The notes under the pieces were generated by a model. That model was not told where the DNA came from. It made no database searches and was given only the letters and a program-made list of their open reading frames with translations. 64,000 nt of DNA from Kazachstania africana CBS 2517 (Eukaryota > Ascomycota > Saccharomycetes > Saccharomycetales > Saccharomycetaceae), in NCBI RefSeq assembly GCF_000304475.1, contig NC_018947.1, positions 674,806 through 738,805 of the forward strand. The letters are read 5' to 3'. A program made the position numbers and the translations under genes. Shown piece after piece: positions 49,755-63,047 of the stretch (its first letter is position 1; every line of letters begins with the position of its first letter).

Positions 49755-52700
49755 TGGAAGGCACGGAGTCTCAGGCTCAGTGCCTCCTGAAAGAAAGCCG
49801 GGCCGAGCTACTGGGCTCATATGTAGATCCGATATGTCAATGTGACCAAATAGAACCTGTAAGTTGTATCTTGGAATAGTCACTCCGGTAGAAGGTGAAA
49901 AGGAGAGGGTAGGCTTTTCAAGTATGGAGATCGCTGTATACTTCCCATAAAAACAGCTTTGGATACTGTCTCTTCTACGATTCTTGGATAGTGACAAGAG
50001 GTATGGGTAAAGTTATATGGTTATGTTCATCGCTAGTGAAGAGATTTTTTTTTGTGCAATTACTAACTACGTTTTGCGCATATCAGTAAGCTTTGACGTA
50101 TGCTCTCTACACTTAGACAGCTTAGTTACAACCAAATAGAAAGATATAATAAGGTGCATCATTTATTTTCAATTTATAATCGTTAGCTTGGGCAAGTTAC
50201 TGTCAGAGAGAAACAGGGTAAGGTAATGTTCGTCAATTCTAGAAGTCTCGTTATTTGTTTTGCAACCAATCAAAACGTTATTAAGAGGCACTGTAGTAAT
50301 ACAAGTTGTTAAAGTTGCCCTATAACAGTACTTTAAACTAAAATTGGCTTCGAGCTCCATTTTACGGCGCAACTTGATAGTTTTTGGTCTCTGACACAAA
50401 TGTGAAGAAATACATCTCGTATGTCAAATCAGAAGCCAGGTGTTTTCATCGAATGAAGTTTAATGCTGGCAGTTATGAGTTCGAAGGAATCAAAAAAGCG
50501 ATAAGCCAAAAATATAAGACATCTATAAAGGAGACTTCCTGGTAATATGTTACGATATTAATCATCAAGTTGCTCGTTAGGCGTCCCAATCATCTTTCGG
50601 TTCATTATTAATAGAATTATAGGTGACAATAAGTGGTGGTAGATCATTCCCCAACAGATATGAGCTATTCTCTGTCTCCATTCACTATACAATCTTTTTT
50701 CGGGAAGGGCTCCTAGTTTTTTTTAACATTATTCTCTTAATCCAGCATGCTATTCCAAAAGAACATAAGTAATTAATGTACTTCTCAGGCAGACCTCTCA
50801 CTCTGCTCCATTAAAGGGTCTCTGATTTGTTTTACTGAAATTTTTAAAATCGCATAATTTTATGTGGAACTGATCTGGTGGGGCAATCGAAAAAGTGGAA
50901 AGTATGCTTTGAGATCGCATCAACAACATTATTTCAACTTCAATCAAAATTCGAAATCATTATTGAAGGTGACATAGAAACGAATGGACAGGACAAATTC
51001 TGTCCAGCCTAGGTTTTTCAATATAGACACACTGTTTTGACAGATTACAGAACTAGTAAGCTTGTTCTTTTCTTCATTTTATGAAAAAAATGAATGGGTT
51101 GCACTACAAAGTAATTCTTTCACGTTTATTAAAAATTTGATTGTCTAGGCATAGACAGAGGTGGACTTGACAAGACCGGCTTTAAAAAATGACACTCTAT
51201 AATGGACCCCGATCTTATCTGGAATATAGATAACTCAAAGTAGGGACAAGTGTGTGCTACTAGCCCACCAGTGCAATCGACAACTCCTATACAATCGTAA
51301 AATTAGGAACTTGTAAATAAGCAATTTATAAAACTGCAGTGAAATTATCTATTTGGCACTTTCTTCATCAAAATGGAATTTAATACTTACTGTACTACGT
51401 TTTCTTCGACTAATATAGCACACAAAAGTTCTCAAAAACTTCAAATGAAGGTTCTACAGCTTCTCATCTTGAATCGTTACAGGTCTCCAGATTATGTACA
51501 AATAGTGATGTAGTTCGTCCACTAATCGAAAACATCCAACCGATATGAACACCATGTGTTCCATCTACGTGTCGAGCATCGTGTTGAGAATGAAAACACC
51601 TTTGCGGTGGGAACTTTAGGGCTGTATGCAAGTTCTGTGACCAACACCTCGCGGGTTACCTGAAATCAAATTTCCTGTGAGAAGGCGATGGACAGTGAGA
51701 ATGCCTGGAATAACTTTGCTATATTTTTCCTGTTATTGACCATAACATGGAAATAGCAACTTCGAGTAAAAGATCATGATAACAAATCCTCCCTGTGCGT
51801 TAATTTTTGCACTTATAATGCATGTTAAGCTTGAAAGAAGAATGCCTCAGCAATATTATCTATATCAATGCGGTGTTAATAGAGCATATTTTATAACTGT
51901 TTGTAAAAATGTCTGGCCACCACCCGTAACGTTGTAAAAAAGGATTAAACTTAGTAAAAATCATTTGCGTTAGCATAACCCTGCATCTTTTCGTTTTTAC
52001 TTACATTAGGACCATAACAACAATGCTAGATAGTTCTGATTTTCTGTGTGCCCGTACTTCAGAAATCCCAAGATACCCGCTATTAGCGATGGTAGTTCAT
52101 AAGTGCATACACTATTACCGAAGCTCACTTACAAAATTTATTCTGCAGCTGCTTGTATCCCCCATCAATAGATCATTTGTTCTTTATGACAAGACAACTA
52201 GCTTCAGCAATTCCTATTATAGTACATTTCAAGCATGTTCTTGTTGATATATTTGAAACCCTAGCGGTTTAAAACTGTATTTTTAAGTTTATCCAGTCGA
52301 GAAAGAGGGTTTTCTTGCTTCTGAGAAAGAAATTGCAGCCTGCAATCGCTGGATACCCAAAATCATACAACCACAGTTAGAAGAGTCTGTGACACGTCCA
52401 TTTATGGGATATTTTTAGTTTAGATATCGTTATCCATTTCTTGCTTCGAGATTATATTTTCCCTATTCGCGCAGAAATAAAATTTAGTGGGAGAATGCAA
52501 TAGACTTCAAAGAATGCACATTTTATAAAACAAAAAGCGTTGGATGATAAATGTTTTCGCACTGAAAAAAATGATATTGGTGTATCTCTTTTAGATGTGT
52601 TAGCCATTAAAGAGGTCAGTCCCAGTATGTAACTGACTATCTTTCATGGCAACTTAAAACTAGCTTCAGTTTACTTTTATTTATTTGTTTCTATCTTGAT

Positions 52701-54047
52701 TCTTGAGTACAGGAGGTGCTGAATTGCTATAAATTTAAGCCTTCTTACTTCTTGTACTGTGAACCACTCTAAGACATTCGAAGGGCATACGATATGGTAG
52801 GAAGAGCTTCTCAATGACGACAATTATGCCAATCATATACTAGATATAATATATTTATTAGTACTGCGGTTAAATTTGGCTTGGATGGTGATGAAGTTAT
52901 GCCATATATCACAGCTAGTCAGTGTCAGTGAGTGTACTCAATTTGTAGGCATTGAAACAGTAGTAACATAGAATTTCCTTTATATCTGAAAAGTGGAATC
53001 ATTTTGTATGGCATTTGACATAGAGGATTCCTCCTCTGTAAAGAATAGTTTACATCTAGGAAAACCGGAAGTAGTATCATAACCATGGCCCTTGAATGAT
53101 TCATGGTAACATTCTGTTTGCTTTTCTTTCATTAAGTTTATTTCCATATTACGAACATCATATAGAACATTTCATTTCAAACGAACCATTCTTTATCAAT
53201 AAACATAGCTAATTTCACACAGAAAACGGAGAGTCAGAATAATCGTTTGATCCTATGAGATATGCTGCAACTTGAAGTATCGATTAATTTTCTGTCGCCA
53301 ACAAGATATTTTTTTTTAATACTTCTAGGCCTCAGAACGGTGGCTAGTCAATGCTTTCCGAAATATCTCCGAATTCGAAAACTGGTGTAACATTTATAAA
53401 TTCACTGCCCGTAAAGCATTACGTCTCTTCAGCATTTTTAGTTGTATTGGCTCGATTATGGGTTTGCCTCGTACTTCGAAAGAAATAATTGTTTTTCCCG
53501 CATATTTGAGAATTCGCATGGACTGTCGTTGCTGTCAGAAAAAGAAAAGTGCAGCAAGATCATAGGAGCATGCATCTGCTTTATTTCATTGTTATCATAT
53601 ACTCAGTTGTGTTCACGCTCTGCTGCAATAATATAATATCCAAAGCGTCAGAATTGAATGGGTGAGAGCGTTAAGTTCTTTCTAAAATTTGAAGTTCTGA
53701 AAAATGCTACCTTCATAATTTAAGAATTTATGAAAGTCCCCCCAACCTTAATTTTTGGCCAGATATTTACGGTACTTTTGTTTATTTGAATAAACTTCAG
53801 CACCGATGCTTTTTTAAAATGATGTGGAAGTTCAAAAAATCGAGCTCGATTGAACTAAAATTAAGATATCCATAAAACATTTGAACACGAATGAACAGAA
53901 ATGTTTGATACCTCGCACAATATATTATATTTCAAAATTGTCAAAAATTGAAGATTTACAGTCGCAATAATCTCACTTTTCATTATCGGCCTCATTTCGA
54001 CTTCAGACACTATTATTGTCAGCCGTAATAATTGCATCTCAGAAGAC
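49755..54047. other. Gene desert, left part
   Basis: About 4.3 kb of AT-rich DNA. Only short open frames without recognisable features occur. I see no tRNA, no clear LTR and no telomere-repeat tract. Confidence 0.5.
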
Positions 54048-54049
54048 AA

Positions 54050-54858
54050 AAAAAAAGATATAAGCAATATATTATCTGTTATCTTTATTCATATACTTTA
54101 ATTGTGAAGACTTTTTGAGTACATTTCTCTTTTTAGATTAACTTTTAGTTGTTAACTTCAGTAGTTTCTTCCTCGAAAAACTCGGTCGGCTGGAACAGGT
54201 TAACAACGCTTTAAATATAAAAGATGTAGATTTCTAGAACACTATCAGAAGTTTAGTTCTAAACACATTGCCAGCAAAGCCATGACCTTCCTATTAATTC
54301 ATTTGTAGGTTCTTCTACAACATTTATGATCATTAACAACAATTTTTGATGGGGCAGGTGTAAAGCAATCCGTGATTGGCGAAATCTCAGTTGTCTATAA
54401 GGTATATACAAAACCTGTTTAATCACCGACAAACACAAGAGCACATGAAGAACACAGAGGACGTACTGATATGCAATTACAAGGATTTCTCATGAAGCAA
54501 TCTCAGGGCATATGAGAAGATACGAAAGTAAGATAACGGAATTTGTTATCCAGATAAATCAAAAATAAACTTAAGACATGCAATCTTATTGAGGCATCTT
54601 ACTATTCATATTTATTATATACGAAGAATCAGTGAGTACAATAGCACAGGTAACAACGTATCTTTGTCTTACAAACCTAGGTTTACATCAAAGTATAAGA
54701 TAACTCTTTAGAGCTGTCTTGGTCTTGATGATATGGGAAAGTGAAGACATTTCTAAAACAGACACTATTGATGCAAACATAAAGCTTTCCGTCTATTAAA
54801 TGAAGTCACCTTTGAGTTTTCCCTACTCAAGGAAATGTCCAGCTAAAAATTAGGAATT
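54050..54858 (+). repeat. Direct repeat of about 0.81 kb, copy 1
   Basis: The sequence from the A-run at 54048 to the gap edge recurs at 55222-56034 (offset about 1172 bases). Most of it is identical, with a few one-base indels, and the last ~100 bases differ more. It codes for nothing that I recognise. Confidence 0.9.
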
Positions 54859-55221
54859 NNNNNNNNNNNNNNNNNNNNNNNNNNNNNNNNNNNNNNNNNN
54901 NNNNNNNNNNNNNNNNNNNNNNNNNNNNNNNNNNNNNNNNNNNNNNNNNNNNNNNNNNNNNNNNNNNNNNNNNNNNNNNNNNNNNNNNNNNNNNNNNNNN
55001 NNNNNNNNNNNNNNNNNNNNNNNNNNNNNNNNNNNNNNNNNNNNNNNNNNNNNNNNNNNNNNNNNNNNNNNNNNNNNNNNNNNNNNNNNNNNNNNNNNNN
55101 NNNNNNNNNNNNNNNNNNNNNNNNNNNNNNNNNNNNNNNNNNNNNNNNNNNNNNNNNNNNNNNNNNNNNNNNNNNNNNNNNNNNNNNNNNNNNNNNNNNN
55201 NNNNNNNNNNNNNNNNNNNNN
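54859..55221. other. Assembly gap (363 N)
   Basis: Unknown bases exactly between the two copies of the direct repeat, as expected where an assembler breaks on a repeat. Confidence 0.99.
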
Positions 55222-56034
55222 AAAAAAAGATATAAGCAATATATTATCTGTTATCTTTATTCATATACTTTAATTGTGAAGACTTTTTGAGTACATTTCT
55301 CTTTTTAGATTAACTTTTAGTTGTTACTTCAGTAGTTTCTTCCTCGAAAAACTCGGTCGGCTGGAACAGGTTAACAACGCTTTAAATATAAAAGATGTAG
55401 ATTTCTAGAACACTATCAGAAGTTTAGTTCTAAACACATTGCCAGCAAAGCCATGACCTTCCTATTAATTCATTTGTAGGTTCTTCTACAACATTTATGA
55501 TCATTAACAACAATTTTTGATGGGGCAGGTGTAAAGCAATCCGTGATTGGCGAAATCTCAGTTGTCTATAAGGTATATCAAAACCTGTTTAATCACCGAC
55601 AAACACAAGAGCACATGAAGAACACAGAGGACGTACTGATATGCAATTACAAGGATTTCTCATGAAGCAATCTCAGGGCATATGAGAAGATACGAAAGTA
55701 AGATAACGGAATTTGTTATCCAGATAAATCAAAAATAAACTTAAGACATGCAATCTTATTGAGGCATCTTACTATTCATATTTATTATATACGAAGAATC
55801 AGTGAGTACAATAGCACAGGTAACAACGTATCTTTGTCTTACAAACCTAGGTTTACATCAAAGTATAAGATAACTCCTTTAGAGCTGTCTTGGTCTTGAT
55901 GATATGGGAAAGTGACGACATTCCTGAGATAGACACTATTGAAGCAAATATAAAGCTTTCCACCTCTCAAATGAAGTGGATTCAACTTTGAATTTTCCCT
56001 ACTCAAGGAAACATCCAGCTAGGAATTAGGAATT
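55222..56034 (+). repeat. Direct repeat of about 0.81 kb, copy 2
   Basis: This is the second copy of 54050-54858, starting directly at the gap edge in the A-run. Differences such as the 3' part around 55915-55990 show that it is not simply the same read placed twice. Confidence 0.9.
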
Positions 56035-57339
56035 AAAAACGAACGTCATATTTGCTACTCAGAAGAGAATGCTTTATATTTTTTCGACTGGTTGAAGGAA
56101 TGCACGTTTCTAATTATAATACCACTTATGGGACAGAACTGAGTGACTTTTTATATTGATGGATTGAAGCTTAATTTAGGAGTCGAGTAGCTTCATTAAT
56201 TCCTGACAGAGAGAACCACTGATGTTTGTTGCTGGGCTGTCCTCGCAGAAGCCATATGGAATTACCTTTCTTTACTCTGGAACTTTTGAAATGCTATGTT
56301 CTCAAAATGTGCCTAAATTGAGAAATAAAATATAGCATAAGAGAAGAATTGGATATGATTCTTCGACCTAATGTTCGTCACAATCGATGGTTGATTAAAA
56401 GGAATGGTGGCTCTTGTCGAAGAATATAGCTTATATTTAATCTTCATATTGCAAAGGAAAATGTATTTAGTATGGCGATAGCTTTTAATTCATGAAAGGC
56501 GTAAGAGATGGTGATATATTTTGAAAATGCCTCGGTGTAGTAAAGGTAACCTTTTGAGTAAAACGAAGCATGTTACTAAAATTATCAAAATAAAGTTAAT
56601 TTTTTCAATGTCGTTTGACTTTTCTCATTTTGACTATTATCATGTATATTAAAAACAAGATCACAATACCGTTACCAATACAGCTCATAGAAACATATTG
56701 GTATGGGATCCTCATGATGTCTTTCCAACTTCCATATGCAATCTAATTCATGGTTCTATTCTTTTAAAATGCTATTCCTAGCGTGTCCTACTCGTAGGAT
56801 TCTGAAATTCACGGTATCAACTAATTTGGCATTATATTCTTTCATGAATAATTCCGTTCTTAACAGCTGTATTTCAGTTTTATGAATGTGAGTTTTTCAT
56901 TTACCAGTTCTTAATTTAGCAAATTTTGTATTATTGGAGAAAAATAACTTTAATCCTAATTTTGTATCAAAGATAATCCATCTGAACCTTTTCAATCTTT
57001 AGAGGAAAGTAACACCACCATTTAACAAGCGTGATAAGACGAAAACTTCTTATTGATAAAGAAAAGGCAAACGCTGCAGAAATGCACTTCCTCAATTAGG
57101 GCAAATGCACGATAACGTTTCACATCTTTCAATAATCAATTAATTCGAACTAAACTTTTTGAAAGGCATATTTGCACCGCGTTGCGTAGTGTTAGAGGTC
57201 AATTGAAGCCTACTCATGTGTACGGCCCACACTGTAGCCTTTTAAAATGTTGCAAAAGCTGTGTATCTACAGTCAGAATGAACAAGGGTAATCGACAGTC
57301 ATTGGTCTTCTTGATGTATCCAAACTTATAGACATTACT
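56035..57339. other. Gene desert, nothing seen
   Basis: About 1.3 kb of AT-rich DNA without supported features. Confidence 0.5.
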
Positions 57340-57790
57340 TTACCTTGACTTTGTTACGAACAACAAATCTACCCCATTCTGTATCTTCTGGTGCATTATT
57401 TTTTGATATTAGAACCGAAACAAAGCTACAAATCTTTTGTGTCAAGGATACACCAATGTTCCTTATCTTTATACCTTCAAAAAAGGCTCAAATGTATCCC
57501 TGCTTGTTACTTCAGATCCTCTTCAAGTAAAGCTACTAAGACTTCAAAACCATCAACTATGCTGTTCAGCCCATTCGCTCGTTGACGTACTTCTCTTAGC
57601 AACAGTTTCAGGTGAACCAAAATGTGCTACCATCATAGTCATTGAATAATCTCTGTCCTTACTGGTGTGGATTACATGGAGCATCGAACGCACAATGATA
57701 CTTTTTTTACTAAGTCTAACGAAAATTACAAGGCCTCTCAAATCTGTAGATAAATCTACTTTATGCGCTCCTTCTGATATAATTTAAGGT
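57340..57790 (-). pseudogene. Possible gene remnant with a Lys-Arg site
   Basis: On the minus strand an open frame of some 75 codons ends near 57553. A second coding-like frame of about 50 codons continues, shifted, to about 57345. The first has a charged, aromatic-poor character and an A-K-R dibasic site before a Ser/Thr-rich part, recalling the A-K-R site of the secreted-protein remnant at the window end. The link is weak and no family is recognised. Confidence 0.25.
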
Positions 57791-58414
57791 ATTAGCATTG
57801 TAGCTGTCAAACGAAGTCGGGCATAAAATGTTCCTGAGTAGTCGCGTGAGATACTATGCTATCTCAACTATTAAGTTAGCATCCGATACCATCGAGAGTT
57901 CGCAAACATGAAAAGCAATGCTACATGTACCTTTAGTTTTCTTCTTACGGGCTTGATGGGAAGGACAAATGCTTTACTTTCTAATTTGCAGATATGATAT
58001 TAACACAAATACGTTACCTCATTCTCATTGAATATATCTAATAATTCATGACCTGGCTGAATATCACATCAGCCATATAAAAAAGTGAGGACCTGAAATA
58101 TCGATTTAGTATTCGACATTTGAGAGATTTGGAAGATATTCAAGTATCTTCTAGTAAGGTCGGTATTCAAATGACTTGAAGGACAGTTATCCAACTTGAA
58201 AGTACTCGACATAACTCGATTACATCTCACCTAGCAAGTTGGTTTTTGTATAGAAGCTGGAAGGACTACGACAAAAAGTGATTCTTGTGTTGTCTTCAAT
58301 CGAAGAAAATCCGTTCAACTTTAGGAACCAGTTGGCAGGGACCGTATTGCCAGTGCATATTTCTACCAACATTTTAATTGACTTCGTCAATAGCATTCTC
58401 CATCCATATTTGGT

Positions 58415-58822
58415 ATGGTGATGTTCAGGTCTTATTTACTGCGCAAGCTTAATAACAAGAATCACTTTCCTTTCATTACAGGAACCGCAAGCAAATCACC
58501 GCAGGAATACGAGGTCCTGCAGTTATTGAAACCCAACGTGGCCCTCGAGCAAGGATGGTTTGCCTTAAGCAATCACTGATTACGTTGGGTCATTCTTCAT
58601 ACTGTTGATTTTCATTGCTTCGTGGTATTCTCCATTATTTTACCGTTAGGCGACAAAATAGCAGAGAAACAATTACTTTGCTCGTCTGCTAAATATAACT
58701 CATTATTCATCAAGGACAAGGCAAGTAGAACCAGCTACGAACAAGAGGAATTTCCGGTTTTTGCAACTATTTACTCCAGGGACACTAATGTAGAATTTAT
58801 TTTCGGAAAGGACAAGGTATAG
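58415..58822 (+). pseudogene. Possible gene remnant: one frame of 135 codons with a single internal stop
   Basis: From the ATG at 58415 the frame is open for 54 codons, meets TGA at 58577-58579 and stays open for 80 more codons to 58822. Residue composition looks protein-like (for example T-A-S-K-S-P-Q-E-Y-E-V-L-Q-L-L-K-P) and the first half appears less AT-rich than the desert around it. I do not recognise the family. It may be a remnant or a chance frame. Confidence 0.3.
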
Positions 58823-59710
58823 AGTTTATCGTAAACATACAATCTCCCGGCATGAGAAGTTTAAAAAGAACATTGAAGATAGTAGGGTCTTGTTTATGAA
58901 TATTCAACCATTAGAAACCGTGCCTAATACTATTGATATTTTCAAAATTTCTCATCTATATTTTATTATTCGAGCCTTATTCTAGATACCACAAATTTTG
59001 GAATATTTTTAGACTTTCTGCTAACAGGTTTTTCTGAAGAACGACAAAAGAAGGAAACATTTGTGGAGAACAATGAAGTTAATTTTGGACCTAAATTGCT
59101 CCGCATGAATGACAATGAAGGACGTGATCCTGAGGAATGCGTGTTATTCGTCCTAATAATTCACTTCATAGTGTTCAAGAATGCTCAGTCAAATAAAGAA
59201 GCAAGATTATACAAAGAATAAGGTTACTGTCAAACCTTCGAGACTCCAAATCTGTAGACATTTTTTTGAATTTCTCAATATGCATGTAAGTGTCGAGGCT
59301 ATATGATGGGTGTCACCTGGTTGATTATATTGATCAATTCACATATCCGGTTCGATAAAATTATCGTGAGCATTACTTTTTCTGCAGAAGGTTCTTGATA
59401 TCTGGCTTGATCACAGATGTCTTTGACGATGAACTCTTTATCGGTTCTTGGATCTGTTGCCCCAAGGTTCATTACCTTCAAAGAAGCTGATAAACAAACT
59501 CTATACGAACTTGACTGCAGCAATTCTACAATGGTTCAATAAAGCCTCGGAATATTCAGTACTGATTTAATTCAAATATGATATGATCCATTTCAAATTT
59601 TCTACGAAAGCATTCATATATAAACATATGAAAATTTTATCTTCTCATAGAATTATATTCAGCACAACTAGTTTTATCAAACCAGACTGTTCGCAGTTAA
59701 AAACTGGGAC
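58823..59710. other. Gene-free region upstream of the adhesin remnant
   Basis: About 0.9 kb with no supported gene; a 74-codon minus-strand frame at 59299-59523 is not convincing. It probably includes the old adhesin promoter. Confidence 0.4.
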
Positions 59711-61669
59711 ATGATAGTATCAAAAATTTTCACTGTCAATCTTTTATTGTGGCTGCAAGTAGCATTTATTGCTAATGCTGCTATATCTTACAGTGGTAAC
59801 ACTGTATTGCAAGGTGCTACAGCTTTTGATTCCCTTGTCACGATTGAATCTACGTCCATTACTGTTATTAAATCTGGATTGCTTCATTATTTCTGGGGTA
59901 CACCAAGAATATATGGTAAATTTTATATGTGTGAAATCAATAGCGCCCATCTTGGAATGGCTGTCGATTTCTATAGTGACTGTCGTGATTATGGTGACTG
60001 TATTATCGATGATACAAAAGCTGCGACAAGCGGTGCCATGGTTTTCTTCAGTGGTACTTGGGAAAACTACGAGAATCTGTGGTTTTCTGGAAAGCTTACT
60101 CCTATTCTTCCTTCCACCCCTTAAAAAATCTCGAGCAAATATATAGCTAATAGTGGACTCATATAAGTAACACAGAGTGGCAGTGGTGGTGAAGCTACTT
60201 TCTATTTTGGATCTTCGTCGTTTTCAAGTTCAAAGAACAGTAGAACTATTCGTGCGAATGATGTTACAGTTCATCCAGAGAATACCATACAAGGAAATGG
60301 TTGTATCACGCTTAATAGCAAGGCTACACTACACTTAGCCGATACCAAATCACATTGTTTGGCAATCAAGTAATATACATGAGCTCCTCCACAGCTAAGA
60401 TATACGTTACACATCAGACCACGACTGCTAGTTTAACTGTCCGAGGCCTTGGTGGTGGGAACACCATTGAGCTGAGTACAGGCATCACGTCATATACATA
60501 TTCTACGTCTACTGGTATTCTACAGCTTAAATCAAGACCACTACTTTCTAGTACATCCACTATTAATATAGATTGGTACAGGATACGATATGAATCACTT
60601 TTCAACATCTTCCAGTGACATACTTTTAGGAAAAAATAAAATAGCCTACTCAGAAACAGCCCCAGACACGTCTGTTCCGGGTGTCTGAGCACAGTGTGCT
60701 GAATCTCCGTCCTGTGATGACATAGATTTTTCTATCTTTCACGACTGGCACAAATAGCATCTCTAGCGGAGCAAGTGGAGCAGATAGTACGGCTACGTCT
60801 AGTACATTAGTTATTAGCACTTCATACAGTGCTTCTCTTTTCACTTCAACCACTTCTTCATCTTCTTCTGCTGACTCAAGCTTCCGCCATCCTGGATACA
60901 ATCCAGCTCCGGTATCCCCTCTTCTGTCATAAGTTTGAGTAGTACCCCTTCTGGTTCATGGTCCAGTGCAACGTTTAGTGACTCTTCCTCCGTTTTTGTC
61001 TCTTCTGGGACGTCATATTCTGGCTCTCTTTCCTGTTCTATGACTGGATCTCAGAACACAATTTCTAGCTCTATTTCATCATCTACCAGTCATGCTTCTG
61101 GTAAATATTCTTTTGCTTCTTCCTCTTTTGATTCAATCTCTGATTGCATTTCCTCCTCAACCTCACCATCTTCAGCAGGCACATTGAGTACTTTTTCTCA
61201 AAGATCTGAATCGAGCTCCACTGTTTCCTCTACAGAATTATCTTTTAACGCCACTTCTTCCACAAGTGGATCTACATGGGAAACCACTCTAACTTCTGGA
61301 TCTGCTTCTATCGATGCGATTGTTACCGGAATCATTTCCACTGGCTCAGCCGGTTCTACTCACTCCACTTACTCCGTGATCTCGACCAAGCAATTCAGCT
61401 CTGGTAGTGCTTCCTCCAGTAGGGGCTCTACATGGAGAACCACTCTAAATTCTGAACCCACTTCTATTGATGCTGTGGTCACAGGGTGGACGACAGTCAT
61501 CCCTAGTAAGGCAACGTATGCTTCTTTGAGGAGTTCAAGTTTGTCTGCAGGCGAGTCACAACGCAGTGGTTTAGCGGTCAGTGTTTCTGTTCAACGAGGA
61601 TTTGCTAGTATATTGAGAAGAAGGCCGTTCTATGCCATTGGTCTTGTATTATTTTCTTTTCTAATTTGA
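59711..61669 (+). pseudogene. HYR/IFF-type cell-wall adhesin, broken
   Basis: The remnant starts with a signal peptide ending A-N-A. A beta-helix domain resembling the hyphally regulated cell-wall protein N-terminal family follows, with G-K-F-Y-M-C-E and later G-N-G-C-I-T-L and T-V-R-G-L-G-G-G-N. Then come a Ser/Thr-rich stalk with two imperfect S-T-W-x-T-T-L...A-I/V-V-T-G repeats and a hydrophobic C-terminus like a GPI signal. In-frame stops occur at 60122-60124 and 60164-60166. The frame shifts near 60345, the frame of the beta-helix part closes at 60618, and at least one further shift lies between 60620 and 60935. In intact form such proteins attach cells to surfaces or hosts. The several independent lesions make it a pseudogene rather than a sequencing error. 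Confidence 0.8.
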
Positions 61670-63047
61670 TTTAGTTCAATAATTTTCCTGGATACCCTTT
61701 ATTAGTTCGTTGCCATTTTCTAGTGGTTCTTAGATTTCATTCGTAAATGAGATGAAGATTTTTTGCCAGTACAAACTTTTTAAATTATTTAATTATTGCC
61801 AGTTAGGTGAAACATATATTTGATTATTCAAAAATAAGTCAATCAGTATATGATATTGTTTTCAGAACAGAAAATGTTATTATTAAAAACATATTATAGT
61901 ATTTTTTTTCTTTGGTCCTTTCTGAATATATAGAATTTCTCAACTCTGATGAGTATTGAGTTACGTTTACCGGTTACAGGGATTTCGATGTACAGTTCTA
62001 CGGCTATTTTCATTGACAGTTGGGGCTAAATTAAACACGATTTTCTTTTATTAGTTATAGTGAAGGATGTAAACTCAAGCGGTGCTACATAAATAGCTAT
62101 GCAATTCTCGAGCCTCTAGATAAGAATAGTTTTCTTCCTTACAAAATTTTACTAACATTACATAAATACTTTTCCTATAATTGATCTGTAGAAATTTGCA
62201 AAATCAAACAACTGGAGGAAGGAAGATCTTTCTAGTCTCCAATACATGAGCTGTTTTTGGAGTATGACTATGCAAAAACGAAAAGAAGTAATTGAACGAT
62301 CCCTGTTTTCAGGTTTTTCAAGCTGGACACTGTTTTACATTTAAACTTACACACATCCATCTACTGTAAACTGATGAACAGCATATGCTCGAACCAGTCA
62401 AAGCTGGAACTTTTGCTATTTTGGGAAATTGAATAATTTACTATTACGCTGTTCATTCCTTTCGAGGTCACTCAAAAGTGGTACGTTTCCAAAACCATTT
62501 CTTGTTGCACCTGATCAACATCCAAAAAATTTTAAGATTGTTTTATATTTCAGGGCTAGCTTCCTGGAATTAAGCTTTGGACCAAATAATAGGTGCATCA
62601 TCGATCTACCATTTCCTGACAAGGGAGCGTCGGTGAATATTGAAGGGAATGACTTTCTGAAGCTAACCAACCTTTTCATAAGTGTCTCCATCCCATCGAC
62701 TATATATATTTGTTTATTCATACAGAAGTCCCATCATTGAAGGGCACAAAGCTACACTGCTAGTAATGGAGTGCATTTTTTTTTGACGAAAGTCACAATG
62801 GGAACGGTGAAGAAAATACTTACAGAAATATACTCACAAAAAGCTTTGAATTAAATAATTATGAATTCCAGAGACATCGTGTTAAGAACGCTTTTACTTA
62901 AGGATCGTTAAAGATTTTTGCATTAAAAGTGAAATTTGCAAGATCATTAGTACCCAAATATTTGTGTTCTTTTCTACTATCGATCAAAGATGTTTTATTG
63001 CTATATGGCGCTGCAAAAAGTATTTATCTCCTATAAGAGAATTGTAC
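61670..63047. other. Gene-free region
   Basis: About 1.4 kb between two convergent broken genes. A 103-codon frame at 62429-62740 (plus) and an overlapping one on the minus strand show no recognisable features. Confidence 0.4.

Noticed and set aside
62429..62740. 103-codon frame with an overlapping antisense frame
   Set aside because: No domain, no signal and no recognisable similarity.
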